Source: Mucilaginibacter sp.
GTDB lineage: Bacteria; Bacteroidota; Bacteroidia; Sphingobacteriales; Sphingobacteriaceae
Direction: 5' to 3'
DNA: 9,269 nt
Assembly: GCA_025934475.1 (NCBI GenBank)
Contig: JAICXZ010000069.1
Span: 1-9,269 of the forward strand
Shown here: piece after piece, positions 1 through 8,100 of the stretch
Layout of the letters: every line of letters begins with the position of its first letter
Position numbering within the stretch: position 1 is the stretch's first letter
Translations under genes and position numbers: made by a program
The notes under the pieces: model-generated
What the model was told of the DNA's origin: nothing
Databases searched by the model: none
The model's input: the letters and a program-made list of their open reading frames with translations, nothing else

Positions 1-1
1 G

Positions 2-802
2 CCCGAGGAAGTTAGCCTGGATAACCTCGACCTGGGTTCAGCCAACCTGGAGGAGCTTTTAACTGAGCCGGCTGCTAAAACTGTAATAGATAAATACGCC
101 AAAGATAGTGCCGACCCAGCCATCACCCAGAAGGATAAGCTGAAACAAAGCTACCTGCTGTCGCTTAAAGCGGTTAGCCCTACCTATGTTGCTATATTAA
201 ATAAAGTAAGGATCCGTATGAATGAGTTGCCGCCAAGCGGTGCTATGGCTGGTCTGTACGCCATGGTTGATAACAGCCGTGGTGTATGGAAGGCGCCTGC
301 TAACATTTCGGTGAACAATGTGGTTTCGCCATCGGTAAATATTTCCAGCGAAGGCCAGCAAAGCCTTAACGTGGATGTTATTGCCGGTAAATCGATCAAC
401 GTGATCCGTTCATTCCCTGGCATAGGCACACTGGTTTGGGGTGCCCGTACGCTGGATGGCAACAGCCAGGACTGGCGCTATATCAACGTTCGTCGTACGC
501 TCATCATGATCGAACAATCTATCAAGCTTGCAACCCAGGCCTACGTGTTCGAACCGAACGATGCTAACACCTGGATCACCGTTAAAAGCATGATCGATAA
601 CTTCCTGGTGAATTTGTGGAAACAGGGCGCTCTTGCAGGTGCCGTTCCGGAGCAGGCCTTTAGTACAGCAATTGGCCTCGGATCAACCATGACAGCCAAT
701 GATATCCTCGACGGTAAGATGCTGATCACTGTAAAAGTGGCCATCGTTCGCCCTGCTGAATTTATAATCATCACGTTCCAGCAACAGATGCAGCAATCGT
801 AA
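2..802 (+). CDS. Contractile tail sheath protein, C-terminal part (5' truncated by window)
   Basis: The open frame runs from the first bases of the window to TAA at 800-802, giving 266 residues with no start in view. The ATG at 218 lies inside the protein, because the frame stays open and protein-like upstream of it. The C-terminal part fits phage and eCIS sheath proteins (Afp2-4/Pvc2-4 class). Around residues 90-101 there is a V-D-x-x-R-G-V-W-K-A-P-A-N motif. Residues 142-151 read GTLVWGARTL. After these come INVRR, FEPND at 183-187 and a closing beta-rich segment, VKVAIVRPAEFIIITFQQQ. In this family the C-terminal domain packs next to the tube and supplies the strands that link neighbouring subunits. 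The sheath contracts and drives the tube outward. It precedes the tube genes, as is usual in eCIS loci. Whether this is one of several sheath paralogues cannot be seen here. Confidence 0.93.
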   Translation, partial: PEEVSLDNLDLGSANLEELLTEPAAKTVIDKYAKDSADPAITQKDKLKQSYLLSLKAVSPTYVAILNKVRIRMNELPPSGAMAGLYAMVDNSRGVWKAPANISVNNVVSPSVNISSEGQQSLNVDVIAGKSINVIRSFPGIGTLVWGARTLDGNSQDWRYINVRRTLIMIEQSIKLATQAYVFEPNDANTWITVKSMIDNFLVNLWKQGALAGAVPEQAFSTAIGLGSTMTANDILDGKMLITVKVAIVRPAEFIIITFQQQMQQS

Positions 803-856
803 TTAACCATTAATGAATTAACTTATTGTATCACTAAATCTTAAAAATCTAAAGTT
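803..856 (+). promoter_or_regulatory. AT-rich leader between sheath and first tube gene
   Basis: This 54-bp gap is the longest non-coding stretch in the window and is strongly AT-rich compared with the genes beside it. It holds no clear Shine-Dalgarno sequence. The A-rich bases just before the ATG at 857 suit SD-independent initiation, which is common in Bacteroidota. I found no convincing Bacteroidota sigma factor -7 box (TAnnTTTG), and only 5-bp inverted arms (ttaat at 810-814, attaa at 817-821), too short for a terminator. It may be a translation-enhancing leader or hold a weak internal promoter for the abundant tube protein, but that is inference. Confidence 0.3.
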
Positions 857-1312
857 ATGGCAGATGACGGATCAGCCCAATCAGCGGCAACATGGCCAAT
901 GGTTAAGTTTTCGTTCCAGGTAAAATGGGATGATAAGGAACTCATTTTTCAGGAGGTGTCGGGGCTTACCTCTGAAACACAAGTTATCGAATATCGCGGC
1001 GGCAGCAGCAAGGTTTATTCTACTGTAAAAATGCCCGGTATTCAGAAATTCGGAAATATCACACTTAAGAAAGGCATATTCAAAGGCGACACAGCGCTAT
1101 GGGATAATTACAACCTGATAAAGATGAACACCATCAAGCGGTCGACTATATTGATCAGCCTGCTTGATGAGACCAACGCGGTTGCCATGAGCTGGAGCCT
1201 GCTTAACGCTTTCCCTTGCAAAATCCAGGTTACAGATATGAAATCGGATGCAAACGAAGTAGCAGTTGAGACCATGGAACTGGCGCATGAAGGTCTAACG
1301 CTCAAAAAATAA
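857..1312 (+). CDS. Inner tail tube protein 1 (Afp1/Pvc1, T4 gp19-like)
   Basis: This 151-residue protein has the length and pattern of eCIS inner-tube subunits, which share the Hcp/gp19 fold and stack as hexameric rings. Visible landmarks are FQEVSGL at 31-37 (the hallmark of this family), then EYRGG, a V-K-M-P-G-x-x-K-F-G-N-I-T-L-K-K-G segment near 57-73, LLDE at 102-105, W-S-L-L-N-A-F-P at 113-120 and a closing VAVETMELAHEGL strand. The ATG at 857 is the first start after the sheath stop and leaves a short acidic N-terminus before the first strand. The role is to form the lumen that carries cargo and is pushed through the target envelope. It is paired with a second tube gene 7 bp downstream, and it is the better candidate for the main shaft subunit because it follows the sheath directly. 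That ranking is inference. Confidence 0.93.
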   Translation: MADDGSAQSAATWPMVKFSFQVKWDDKELIFQEVSGLTSETQVIEYRGGSSKVYSTVKMPGIQKFGNITLKKGIFKGDTALWDNYNLIKMNTIKRSTILISLLDETNAVAMSWSLLNAFPCKIQVTDMKSDANEVAVETMELAHEGLTLKK

Positions 1313-1319
1313 TTGAGCA

Positions 1320-1769
1320 ATGGGCGGCGCATTGCCATATTATCCACCGGTTGGTTTTTATTTTAAGGTAAATGTAATAGGAATATCCGGCGCTAATGAA
1401 GGTAGCTTTCAGGAAGTAAGCGGGCTTAATGCGAAGATAGGTGTGAAAGAGGTAGAGGAAGGTGGCGAGAACCGGTTTGTACACCGGTTCCCAACCGTTC
1501 CTAAATATCAAAACCTGGTTTTAAAGCGGGGGATGCTTATCGGCTCCCCCCTTATTACCTGGGCCAAAACCTGTATCGAACAATTTACTTTTTCGTCCAA
1601 GACGGTTGTCGTTAACCTGATGGACGAAAATTCGAGTCCCCTGGCGTCATGGAAGTTTATAAATGCCTATCCGGTTGCGCTTAGGATATCAGACCTTAAA
1701 GCGCAGGAAAATGCAGTTGCCGTAGAATGGGTAGAACTATGCTACGATTATTTTACTAAAGTTTATTAA
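1320..1769 (+). CDS. Inner tail tube protein 2 (Afp5/Pvc5-like paralogue)
   Basis: This 149-residue protein is a clear paralogue of the gene before it. Both have FQEVSGL (30-36 here), a K-x-x-N-L-V-L-K-R-G segment near 62-71, LMDE at 100-103, W-K-F-I-N-A-Y-P at 111-118 and a closing VAVEWVEL strand. They differ elsewhere: here residues 20-28 insert a longer first hairpin loop (IGISGANEG), the 43-55 region is charged (KEVEEGG) and the C-terminus ends in an aromatic YDYFTKVY. In Afp/PVC systems several tube paralogues exist, and Afp5/Pvc5 types form the layer next to the baseplate. By order, just upstream of the Afp7-like adaptor, this gene fits that layer. The start at 1320 lies 7 bp after the previous stop without a clear Shine-Dalgarno sequence, so translational coupling is plausible. 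Confidence 0.9.
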   Translation: MGGALPYYPPVGFYFKVNVIGISGANEGSFQEVSGLNAKIGVKEVEEGGENRFVHRFPTVPKYQNLVLKRGMLIGSPLITWAKTCIEQFTFSSKTVVVNLMDENSSPLASWKFINAYPVALRISDLKAQENAVAVEWVELCYDYFTKVY

Positions 1770-1771
1770 CC

Positions 1772-1936
1772 ATGCCTATTGAAATAAGGGAACTTAAGAT
1801 AAAAGTGACCGTTGATGAAAATGACCGGAGGAGGAATAATAACGAGATCAGGGATTTAGATGCCCTCAAAAACAGGATCGTGAAGGAATGCATGGACAAA
1901 ATAATGGCCAGGCTAAATAACCTGGCGGAGAGATAA
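1772..1936 (+). CDS. DUF5908-like small conserved protein of Bacteroidota eCIS loci
   Basis: A 54-codon frame starts with ATG 2 bp after the stop of tube 2 and ends with TAA at 1934-1936. The last A of that stop is the first base of the next gene's ATG (TAATG), which supports real translation and coupling. The N-terminus MPIEIRELKIKVTVDEN matches my memory of the DUF5908 family, tiny proteins that begin MPIEIREL and sit in Bacteroidota phage-tail-like clusters. After the N-terminal beta-like segment (2-15) comes a basic, Asn-rich stretch (DRRRNNNEIRD), then a probable amphipathic helix (29-54) with Leu/Ile/Met spacing. There is no signal peptide, membrane segment or catalytic motif. The function is not known to me. 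The position between tube and adaptor suggests a small structural or assembly factor at that joint, as inference. Family membership is recalled and has not been searched. Confidence 0.82.
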   Translation: MPIEIRELKIKVTVDENDRRRNNNEIRDLDALKNRIVKECMDKIMARLNNLAER

Positions 1937-2610
1937 TGGATCAGAAACTGGTTAAACTGAAGATAGAGGCCTATGAGGACCCTGCCTGTGTAGCCATTAA
2001 AAAAGGCGAAATAGATGCTTTTATCAATCCATCAACTTACAAGCAAACCTTTAAAAGCATTTATGAGGACAGCAAAGAGGTGGGTACCAACGCGCCTACA
2101 CAAATATTTAAGCGCATTGGGGCCAGCGACCTTAACCTGAGCTTTTTTGTTGATGGTACTGGCGTAGTATCATTAGGCAAATATTCTACTGTCGACGATT
2201 ATATCAAAACCTTCAATGGCCTGGTTTATGGCTTCAAAGGCGATATACACCGGCCATATTATCTGCTGGTTACCTGGGGCAGGCTCACCTTTACGGGTAT
2301 ATGCTCCAGCATGAGCGTTACTTATAGTATGTTCACGCCCGATGGGATGGCGCTGCGGGCAACTATCGATGTGGTGTTGACTGAGAGCGTTGACTATAAA
2401 ACCAAAGCGAAAGAGGCGGCCAAATCATCACCCGATCTTACGCATTTCAGGATAGTTAAGGCTGGTGATACACTGCCGCTGCTCACCTACCAGATATACG
2501 GCAGCAGCGCCCACTATGTTAAGGTGGCCCAATACAATGGCCTTAGTAGTTTTAGTGCCATACAACCGGGTGATGAACTTTATTTTCCGCCCCTTACCCA
2601 AAAAAACTAA
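1936..2610 (+). CDS. LysM-containing tube/baseplate adaptor (Afp7/Pvc7, gp53-like)
   Basis: This 224-residue protein has two parts. Residues 1-150 form a beta-rich domain resembling the Afp7/CIS tube-adaptor family: an early FINPSTYKQTF segment (29-40), then LNLSFFVDGTGVV (66-78) and a YYLLVTWGRLTFTGICSSMSVTY block (108-130). A short Ala/Lys/Ser linker (156-168) leads to a C-terminal LysM domain, residues about 170-220. That domain shows the V-K-A-G-D-T-L start, the L-T-Y-Q-I-Y-G and V-A-Q-Y-N-G core, and the I-Q-P-G-D-E-L-Y-F-P end. In contractile systems such proteins (T4 gp53 also carries a LysM-like fold) bind the tube base and hold the wedges to the hub. Here LysM is therefore more likely to bind protein than to digest or target peptidoglycan. 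The start overlaps the previous stop, and GGAG at 1927-1930 lies 5 bp upstream of it. Confidence 0.9.
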   Translation: MDQKLVKLKIEAYEDPACVAIKKGEIDAFINPSTYKQTFKSIYEDSKEVGTNAPTQIFKRIGASDLNLSFFVDGTGVVSLGKYSTVDDYIKTFNGLVYGFKGDIHRPYYLLVTWGRLTFTGICSSMSVTYSMFTPDGMALRATIDVVLTESVDYKTKAKEAAKSSPDLTHFRIVKAGDTLPLLTYQIYGSSAHYVKVAQYNGLSSFSAIQPGDELYFPPLTQKN

Positions 2611-2613
2611 ACC

Positions 2614-4407
2614 ATGGCCATATCTCCTACCAGTATTGCTGATACCACCCTATCTATTGCCGTAAAAGTCAACGGCACGCTGATAAAGGATTATTATCCC
2701 GTCATTTCCATTAATATCACACTTGGCGTAAACAAAATTTCGCACGCTGAGGTGGTTTTTGCAGATGGCAAAATTGAAACAGGGGAGTTTCCGTTGAGCG
2801 ACAGTAGCGATTTTGTACCGGGTAACGAGATCGAAATACAGGCTGGTTATGCCACCGCGGGGCCGGTATCTATATTTAAAGGATATATAGTAAAGCAGGC
2901 CGTTGAGATCGATCAGATAGCGGGTTACCGCACTATCGTGACCTGCAAGCATAAGGCCGTGACGATGACCTTTAACAAAAAAGAGGCCCAATTTTCCAAG
3001 TCGACCGACAGCGATATTATATCCAAAGTTGTAGGGACCTATGGGCTGTCATGCACGGTAAAGAGCACCTCGGTTACGCAAGAGGCCGTGTTTCAAAAGC
3101 TCGCTACTGACTGGGATTTTATTCTATCACGGGCCGAACTATATGGCTATATTATTACATTGGACGGGGATGCAATAACTATCGGCGAGCCTAAAATAGA
3201 CGCGGCGGCGGTATTAACCATTGCGCAGGGCGACTCAATACGCTCTTTCAAAGGCGAGCTGAGCGCCGAACGGCAGGCTTCGGCTCTTAATGCCACAGCA
3301 TGGGATATTAAGAACCAGGCATTGCTTAAAGCGCCTGCTACAGAGCCATCTCTAAACAGCCAGGGCAATATTACAGCCAAGTCCCTTTCGGGCAAACTAA
3401 GTCAGACGGAGCTTTCCCTCAATTCGTGCACGCCGATGGTAATGGAAGAATTGCAGGCATGGGCGGACGCAAACCTGCTCAGGATGCGTTTAAGCGCACT
3501 TAAAGGCGAAGTAAGTTTTATCGGTAATGCCGCTGCCAAACCCGGCACTATCATAGAGCTTGCAGGTGTAGGCGACCGCTTCAATGGAGATGCATTTGTT
3601 ACCTCGGTGAATCACGTCATAGAAGATGGTCAATGGACCACTTACGTGAAATTCGGGCTTGATAGCAGCCTCGTTTCGGACAGGCCAAATTTCTCCTACG
3701 CCGCTGCGGCAGGACAACTGCCTGCCATACACGGTTTGCAGGTGGCAACTGTAAAAAAACTTTTTGACGATCCGGATAGCCAGTACAGGATACTGGTGAA
3801 TTTAATATCAAACGCTGCTGATCAGGATGGCATATGGGCGCGCATGTCGGGCTTTTACGCATCATCCGGTTTCGGATCGGTATTTACGCCCGAAGTAGGG
3901 GACGAGGTGGTCGTAGGTTTCCTGGAAAGCAATCCAAGGTACCCTGTAGTGCTTGGCTCATTATACAGCAATGGCCGGCAGAACCCCTGCCCGGCAGCGG
4001 ATGATAATAACTATATCAAATCCCTCACTACCAAAACCAAGCTGAAGATCGGGTTTGACGATGAGAAAAAAGTGATCACGATTGAAACGCCCGGTGGCAA
4101 CAGCATCACCTTCAGCGATGACGACAAGTCCATCCTCATTAAAGATCAAAACAGCAATACTGTTAAAATGTCATCGTCGGGCATAGCGATGAACAGCGGG
4201 AAAGACATCGTCCTGGAAGCGACAGGCGATGTCAATATCAAAGCGACAGGAAAAATAAACCTCACGGCCACACAGGATGTAGCCGTATCGGGAATGAATA
4301 TCAGTAATACCGCCAATATGGGTTTCACGGCCAAAGGCAACGCAACAGCCGAAGTCTCGGCCTCGGGCCAGACGACCGTAAAAGGCGGAATAGTAATGAT
4401 CAATTAA
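2614..4407 (+). CDS. vgrG: VgrG-like spike/hub protein (Afp8/Pvc8; gp27-gp5 fusion)
   Basis: This 597-residue protein follows the gp27-gp5 layout. Residues about 10-360 form the phage late-control gene D/gp27-like hub: N-terminal beta strands, then A-T-D-W-D-F-I-L-S-R-A-E-L-Y-G-Y at 164-179, a segment conserved in VgrG proteins. Residues about 372-455 form the gp5-type OB fold, with H-G-L-Q-V-A-T-V-K, W-A-R-M, P-E-V-G-D-E-V-V-V-G-F at 426-436 and P-V-V-L-G-S-L-Y at 444-451. From about 485 to the end the chain is a string of short polar beta strands rich in Thr, Asn, Lys and Gly, fitting the trimeric beta-helical needle. There is no lysozyme insert as in T4 gp5 and no C-terminal effector domain. 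As a trimer it should sit at the baseplate centre, bind the tube via the adaptor and carry the PAAR tip, whose gene begins 7 bp later. Confidence 0.95.
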   Translation: MAISPTSIADTTLSIAVKVNGTLIKDYYPVISINITLGVNKISHAEVVFADGKIETGEFPLSDSSDFVPGNEIEIQAGYATAGPVSIFKGYIVKQAVEIDQIAGYRTIVTCKHKAVTMTFNKKEAQFSKSTDSDIISKVVGTYGLSCTVKSTSVTQEAVFQKLATDWDFILSRAELYGYIITLDGDAITIGEPKIDAAAVLTIAQGDSIRSFKGELSAERQASALNATAWDIKNQALLKAPATEPSLNSQGNITAKSLSGKLSQTELSLNSCTPMVMEELQAWADANLLRMRLSALKGEVSFIGNAAAKPGTIIELAGVGDRFNGDAFVTSVNHVIEDGQWTTYVKFGLDSSLVSDRPNFSYAAAAGQLPAIHGLQVATVKKLFDDPDSQYRILVNLISNAADQDGIWARMSGFYASSGFGSVFTPEVGDEVVVGFLESNPRYPVVLGSLYSNGRQNPCPAADDNNYIKSLTTKTKLKIGFDDEKKVITIETPGGNSITFSDDDKSILIKDQNSNTVKMSSSGIAMNSGKDIVLEATGDVNIKATGKINLTATQDVAVSGMNISNTANMGFTAKGNATAEVSASGQTTVKGGIVMIN

Positions 4408-4414
4408 AAGATTT

Positions 4415-4717
4415 ATGGGATCGATGGCAGCCAGGTTAACAGATATGCACGTGTGCCCAATGGTAACACCGGGACTTCCTCCTATACCGCATGTAGGCGG
4501 CCCCATTATAGGGCCGGGCGCACCGACCGTTCTTATAGGCGGATTGCCGGCTGCCGTTATGGGCGACAATGCGGTTTGTGTAGGGCCGCCTGATTCCATT
4601 ATTAAAGGATCAGCTACAGTTATGATCTGCAACAAACCAGCCGCGCGAATGGGCGATACTACAGCGCATGGCGGCTCAATTGTCTTAGGCTGTCCCACAG
4701 TTTTAATAGGAGGGTGA
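4415..4717 (+). CDS. PAAR-domain spike tip protein (Afp10-like)
   Basis: This 100-residue protein consists almost only of a PAAR domain, the metal-stabilised cone that sharpens the VgrG spike. The family name motif P-A-A-R is present literally at residues 75-78, and a variant PAAV at 45-48. Candidate metal ligands are H12 and C14 (in T-D-M-H-V-C-P), H26, C55, C72, H85 and C93; which of them bind zinc cannot be settled by reading. The chain shows a threefold repeat: G-x-P-T-V-L-I-G-G-x-P-A-A-x-M-G-D at 35-51, a diverged copy at 65-81, and G-C-P-T-V-L-I-G-G at 92-100, where the protein ends. There is no N- or C-terminal extension, so this copy carries no fused toxin. Codon 4 (4424) is an alternative start, but the ATG at 4415 is kept as it is closest to the upstream stop. 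Confidence 0.95.
   Translation: MGSMAARLTDMHVCPMVTPGLPPIPHVGGPIIGPGAPTVLIGGLPAAVMGDNAVCVGPPDSIIKGSATVMICNKPAARMGDTTAHGGSIVLGCPTVLIGG
4708..4714 (+). promoter_or_regulatory. Shine-Dalgarno-like AGGAGGG before the gp25 gene
   Basis: AGGAGGG lies 6 bp before the ATG at 4721 and inside the last PAAR codons (Ile-Gly-Gly-stop). Most genes in this window have no recognisable Shine-Dalgarno sequence, so this one stands out. It may simply reflect the Gly-Gly codons. Confidence 0.4.
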
Positions 4718-4720
4718 TCA

Positions 4721-5143
4721 ATGGCTGAAAATAAAGGTTCGTTTTTAGGCACAGGTTGGAGCTTTCCTCCCGCATTCAATAAAACCCACGAATCGGTGGC
4801 AATGGTTTCGGACATTAAAGACATCGAGGAAAGCATTTACCTCATACTAAGCACCATGCCCGGCGAGCGCATCATGCAACCCGAGTTTGGCTGCGACCTG
4901 AAACGGCTAACCTTTGAGATCGATGACTCGACACTAATTGCTGCATTTGAGCATATGATCTATCACGCCTTGCTAAATTTTGAGCCTCGCGTAAATTATA
5001 TCAATACCAGGATAATCGATCGCAAGGAGCTTGACGGTATTTTATACTTGCAAATCAACTATTTCATTATTACAACCAATACCAGGCACAATATTGTATT
5101 TCCTTTCTATTTACAGGGCGAAGGAACAAATGTGTCTGTTTAA
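4721..5143 (+). CDS. gp25-like baseplate wedge protein (Afp9/Pvc9, GPW_gp25)
   Basis: This 140-residue protein matches the compact gp25/TssE family of baseplate wedge subunits. After a variable N-terminus (1-25) comes a helix with D-I-K-D-I-E-E-S-I-Y-L-I-L-S-T (31-45). The family signature follows: M-P-G-E-R-I-M-Q-P-E-F-G-C-D-L at 46-60, then L-T-F-E. A second conserved spot is F-E-P-R-V at 87-91, containing the E-P-R triad typical of gp25. The end is beta-rich (IDRKELDGILYLQINYFI). Known members sit at the sheath-baseplate interface, form part of the wedge core and help start sheath assembly. The gene begins 3 bp after the PAAR stop and ends 11 bp before the large J-like gene, its expected wedge partner. 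In Serratia Afp the gp25-like gene precedes the PAAR gene; here the order is reversed. Confidence 0.95.
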   Translation: MAENKGSFLGTGWSFPPAFNKTHESVAMVSDIKDIEESIYLILSTMPGERIMQPEFGCDLKRLTFEIDDSTLIAAFEHMIYHALLNFEPRVNYINTRIIDRKELDGILYLQINYFIITTNTRHNIVFPFYLQGEGTNVSV

Positions 5144-5154
5144 TCGGTATCTGG

Positions 5155-8100
5155 ATGAATTTTGACCTGTCAACTTTATACAACGGTACGACCCAGGAAG
5201 AAAGGCGCATGACAGCCTTGCTGCCTGATTTTATTAAAGTTGATGAACGCGATATATCTGCATTGCTGAAGTTTATGACAGAGCTTTCGGCACAATTCAA
5301 CTATTATGATTCGGGCAATAAATTACAGGGCGATTGGCAGGATTTTTTCCTGTCGGACATTCATGTCCTGCGTATCATTATAGCCCGTTATGACCTTGCG
5401 GGCAAGCTGAAAAAATTTCTCCAACTGGAGGAAGACCTTTACCTGGCCGAAACCCGCCCCAATCTGCACGCCGGGCTAAAAAAGCTGTTCGACTTCGTGA
5501 TGGACGTGCTGGATATGATGCACGAACTTCACCGGAGGCTGGGAAATCTGGCTAGCACCAGCCCGGTAGTAAAGGATATGCTTGCGGTTGCCGACAAGTT
5601 TGCCAGTGAACTCGCCGGCCTGGACCGATACAAGCAGGACGCAGGACCAAAATTTGGCGGCGACCTGCAAATGCATATGCGTGGGGATATTAGAGCACAT
5701 GCGCATAGCAGAAGCAACGTGGAGTCTATATTCGACCGTGGAACTACCGACCGGGAGCAAATATTGAATGCATTGCCCGATTTAAAAACTGTATTTTCCA
5801 ACTTAAGCGCGAAGTTCAGCCACTTGCAGGGCATAACGCAGTTTTATCTCGATAACTCGGTGCTGCTCCAGGAGCGTTTTCCGCCTCACCTGGCGCTATG
5901 TGTGGCATTTTTGCATTTGTACATGCATTTGCAGGGTAAAATAAACGCCATTACCAAAAAGCACCTGGACTTGTATTATAAACGTATTCTAGGCATAGTC
6001 ATGAAGCCTGCCGCGCCCGATAGCGCCCATATTGTATTTGAAAAGGATCCTGCTTTGCCAAACGTTCATCTAAAGGCCGGGGAGGAATTACTGGCCCAGG
6101 TGCAGGGGCAACAGTCGCCAGCCGCTTATACGCTGAATGATCCGCTGCTGATAACCGACGCACAGATAGCTGAACTTAAAACACTTTGTCTGGCCCCCGG
6201 CGCTACACAGGAAATGCTGATATACAAGGGCGACTATTCCTGCCCCTCAGCCGTTGCTGCTTTAAAGAATAAAACCCCTGTAAAAACGTGGCCCGTTTTA
6301 GGGGAAGGGCAGGATGGGCTCCCTGATAGTGCCAAAACTATGCAGCTGGCAGAAATAGGGCTGATGCTCGCGTCGCCGGTGCTATACCTGCCCGATGGCC
6401 AGCGGACCATTAATATTTACGTGTATGTCGACGATGATACTTATGAGGGGTTTATCGCCTACCTTTCGGGCGATAAGGCCAAGGATCCCCTCGCGATGAG
6501 CCATCAGCTATTATCCAACGCTTTTTTGATTGATTATACCGATACCAAAGGATGGAAAAACGTACGCAAATACACAGCGGCGCTGAATACGGATCAGCAA
6601 AGGCTCGAGATAGCGCTGGAGATCAATAATGCCGACCAGGTTGTCGATCTTTATAATCCCGAAGTACATGGCGGGGCTTTTGATATTCAGTGGCCGGTGA
6701 TCAGGATATTGCTGAATAATAATGCGGGTAGTTATCCGTTCGTGTTTCTGCGCAATATTAAAATGGACCGCATTACGGTGAGGGCGGCGGTAACCGGCAG
6801 CAAAATGGTGAAGCTGCAGAACAGTATTGGCCCGCTGAGCGCCGTGAGCCTTAGTCAACCCTTTGGACCCATGCCGGCGGTTGGTTCATATCTCGATATT
6901 TACAGCAGCAATATCTTTAATAAATATACCCGCACATTTTGTATAAAAATTGATTGGGCCGACCTTCCCCGCGATCCTGGCGGCTGGGAGACTTATTATC
7001 GCGCCTACAATAACAATATCAATAACAACTCATTTAAAGTAAAAATAAGCGCTGCCTGCAACAACAAATTTATCCCGGCGCCGCAATTCAGACAGGAATT
7101 TAACCTGTTTGAAACAATAGAAGATGAGGCCCTGTGCAATACCACCCATTTGGAAAATATTGACGTAAAGCAACTGCAATTCAGCGAAAGCCCCTTATTG
7201 AGTCTGGATGCCGCGGCCGCGGCCAAAAATATATCCGCCACTTCTGTTCGGATTGAGCTGACTGCTCCAAACGATGCATTTGGCCACCGGCTTTTTCCGC
7301 AGATATTTCCACAGATCGCGCTACACAACGCACGCCGTTCTAAAAAGCTTGAGCTGCCCAATCAGCCTTATATCCCTTCGATGCATGGATTGAGTGTCGA
7401 TTATGTACTAGAGCATTCTGAAGCACTTGCCTCGGGCAACGTGAAGGACAAGAGCGAAATCGGCCTTAAAGTTTTCCATCTTTACCCATTTGGTTACGAA
7501 AGAGCTTATCCTGTAGAACGAGGTGCCCCATACAATTTAATACCCAACTTCGACTACGAGAATAACTTGTTTATCGGCCTGAAAAATGTAAGCCCGGGCC
7601 AGGAACTTTCACTGTTTTTTCAGATCAAAGAAAATAATTTCAGCGACCTGCCTGATACTGCCAATGTCAACTGGAGTTATCTCGACAATAACCAATGGGT
7701 TTTTCTTGCCGAAAAAGACGTCCTGCGCGACGATACAAACAATTTTATCAATAAAGGCATTGTCAGGCTCAGGCTGCCTCGCTTCCTAAAGACCGGGAAC
7801 ACCATCTTGTCACCAAAATTATGCTGGATACGGGCATCGGCAAAGCGGTCAAATGCTGTTCGGTCAAATATCATTGGTATTTATGCACAGGCGGCCAAGG
7901 TAACCAGGGCCACCAGCGAACCTATCCGCGTTTTATTAAATATCCCGGCAGGAAGCATACAAATGTTTAAACGCAAAATCGTAGGTATAAGCACCGTAAC
8001 ACAGCCTTTCGATTCATTTGGAGGCCGGCCTGCTGAAACAGACGAGCAATACTATATACGTGTGAGCGAGCGACTTCGGCATGGCCAAAAACTGCTTACA

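Noticed and set aside
218..802. A separate 194-residue gene starting at ATG 218
   Set aside because: The same frame stays open to the left window edge and encodes sheath-like sequence, so this ATG is an internal methionine.
810..821. Inverted TTAAT/ATTAA as a terminator after the sheath gene
   Set aside because: The arms are only 5 bp of pure AT with a 2-bp loop and no T-run, too weak for an intrinsic terminator.
2465..2665. 66-codon plus-strand frame overlapping the LysM coding region and the start of VgrG
   Set aside because: It is an out-of-frame shadow of the LysM domain; the LysM motif in the other frame is unambiguous.
4171..4836. 221-codon open frame on the minus strand across VgrG, PAAR and gp25
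   Set aside because: It crosses three well-supported plus-strand genes and has a composition typical of an antisense shadow, with no recognisable domain.
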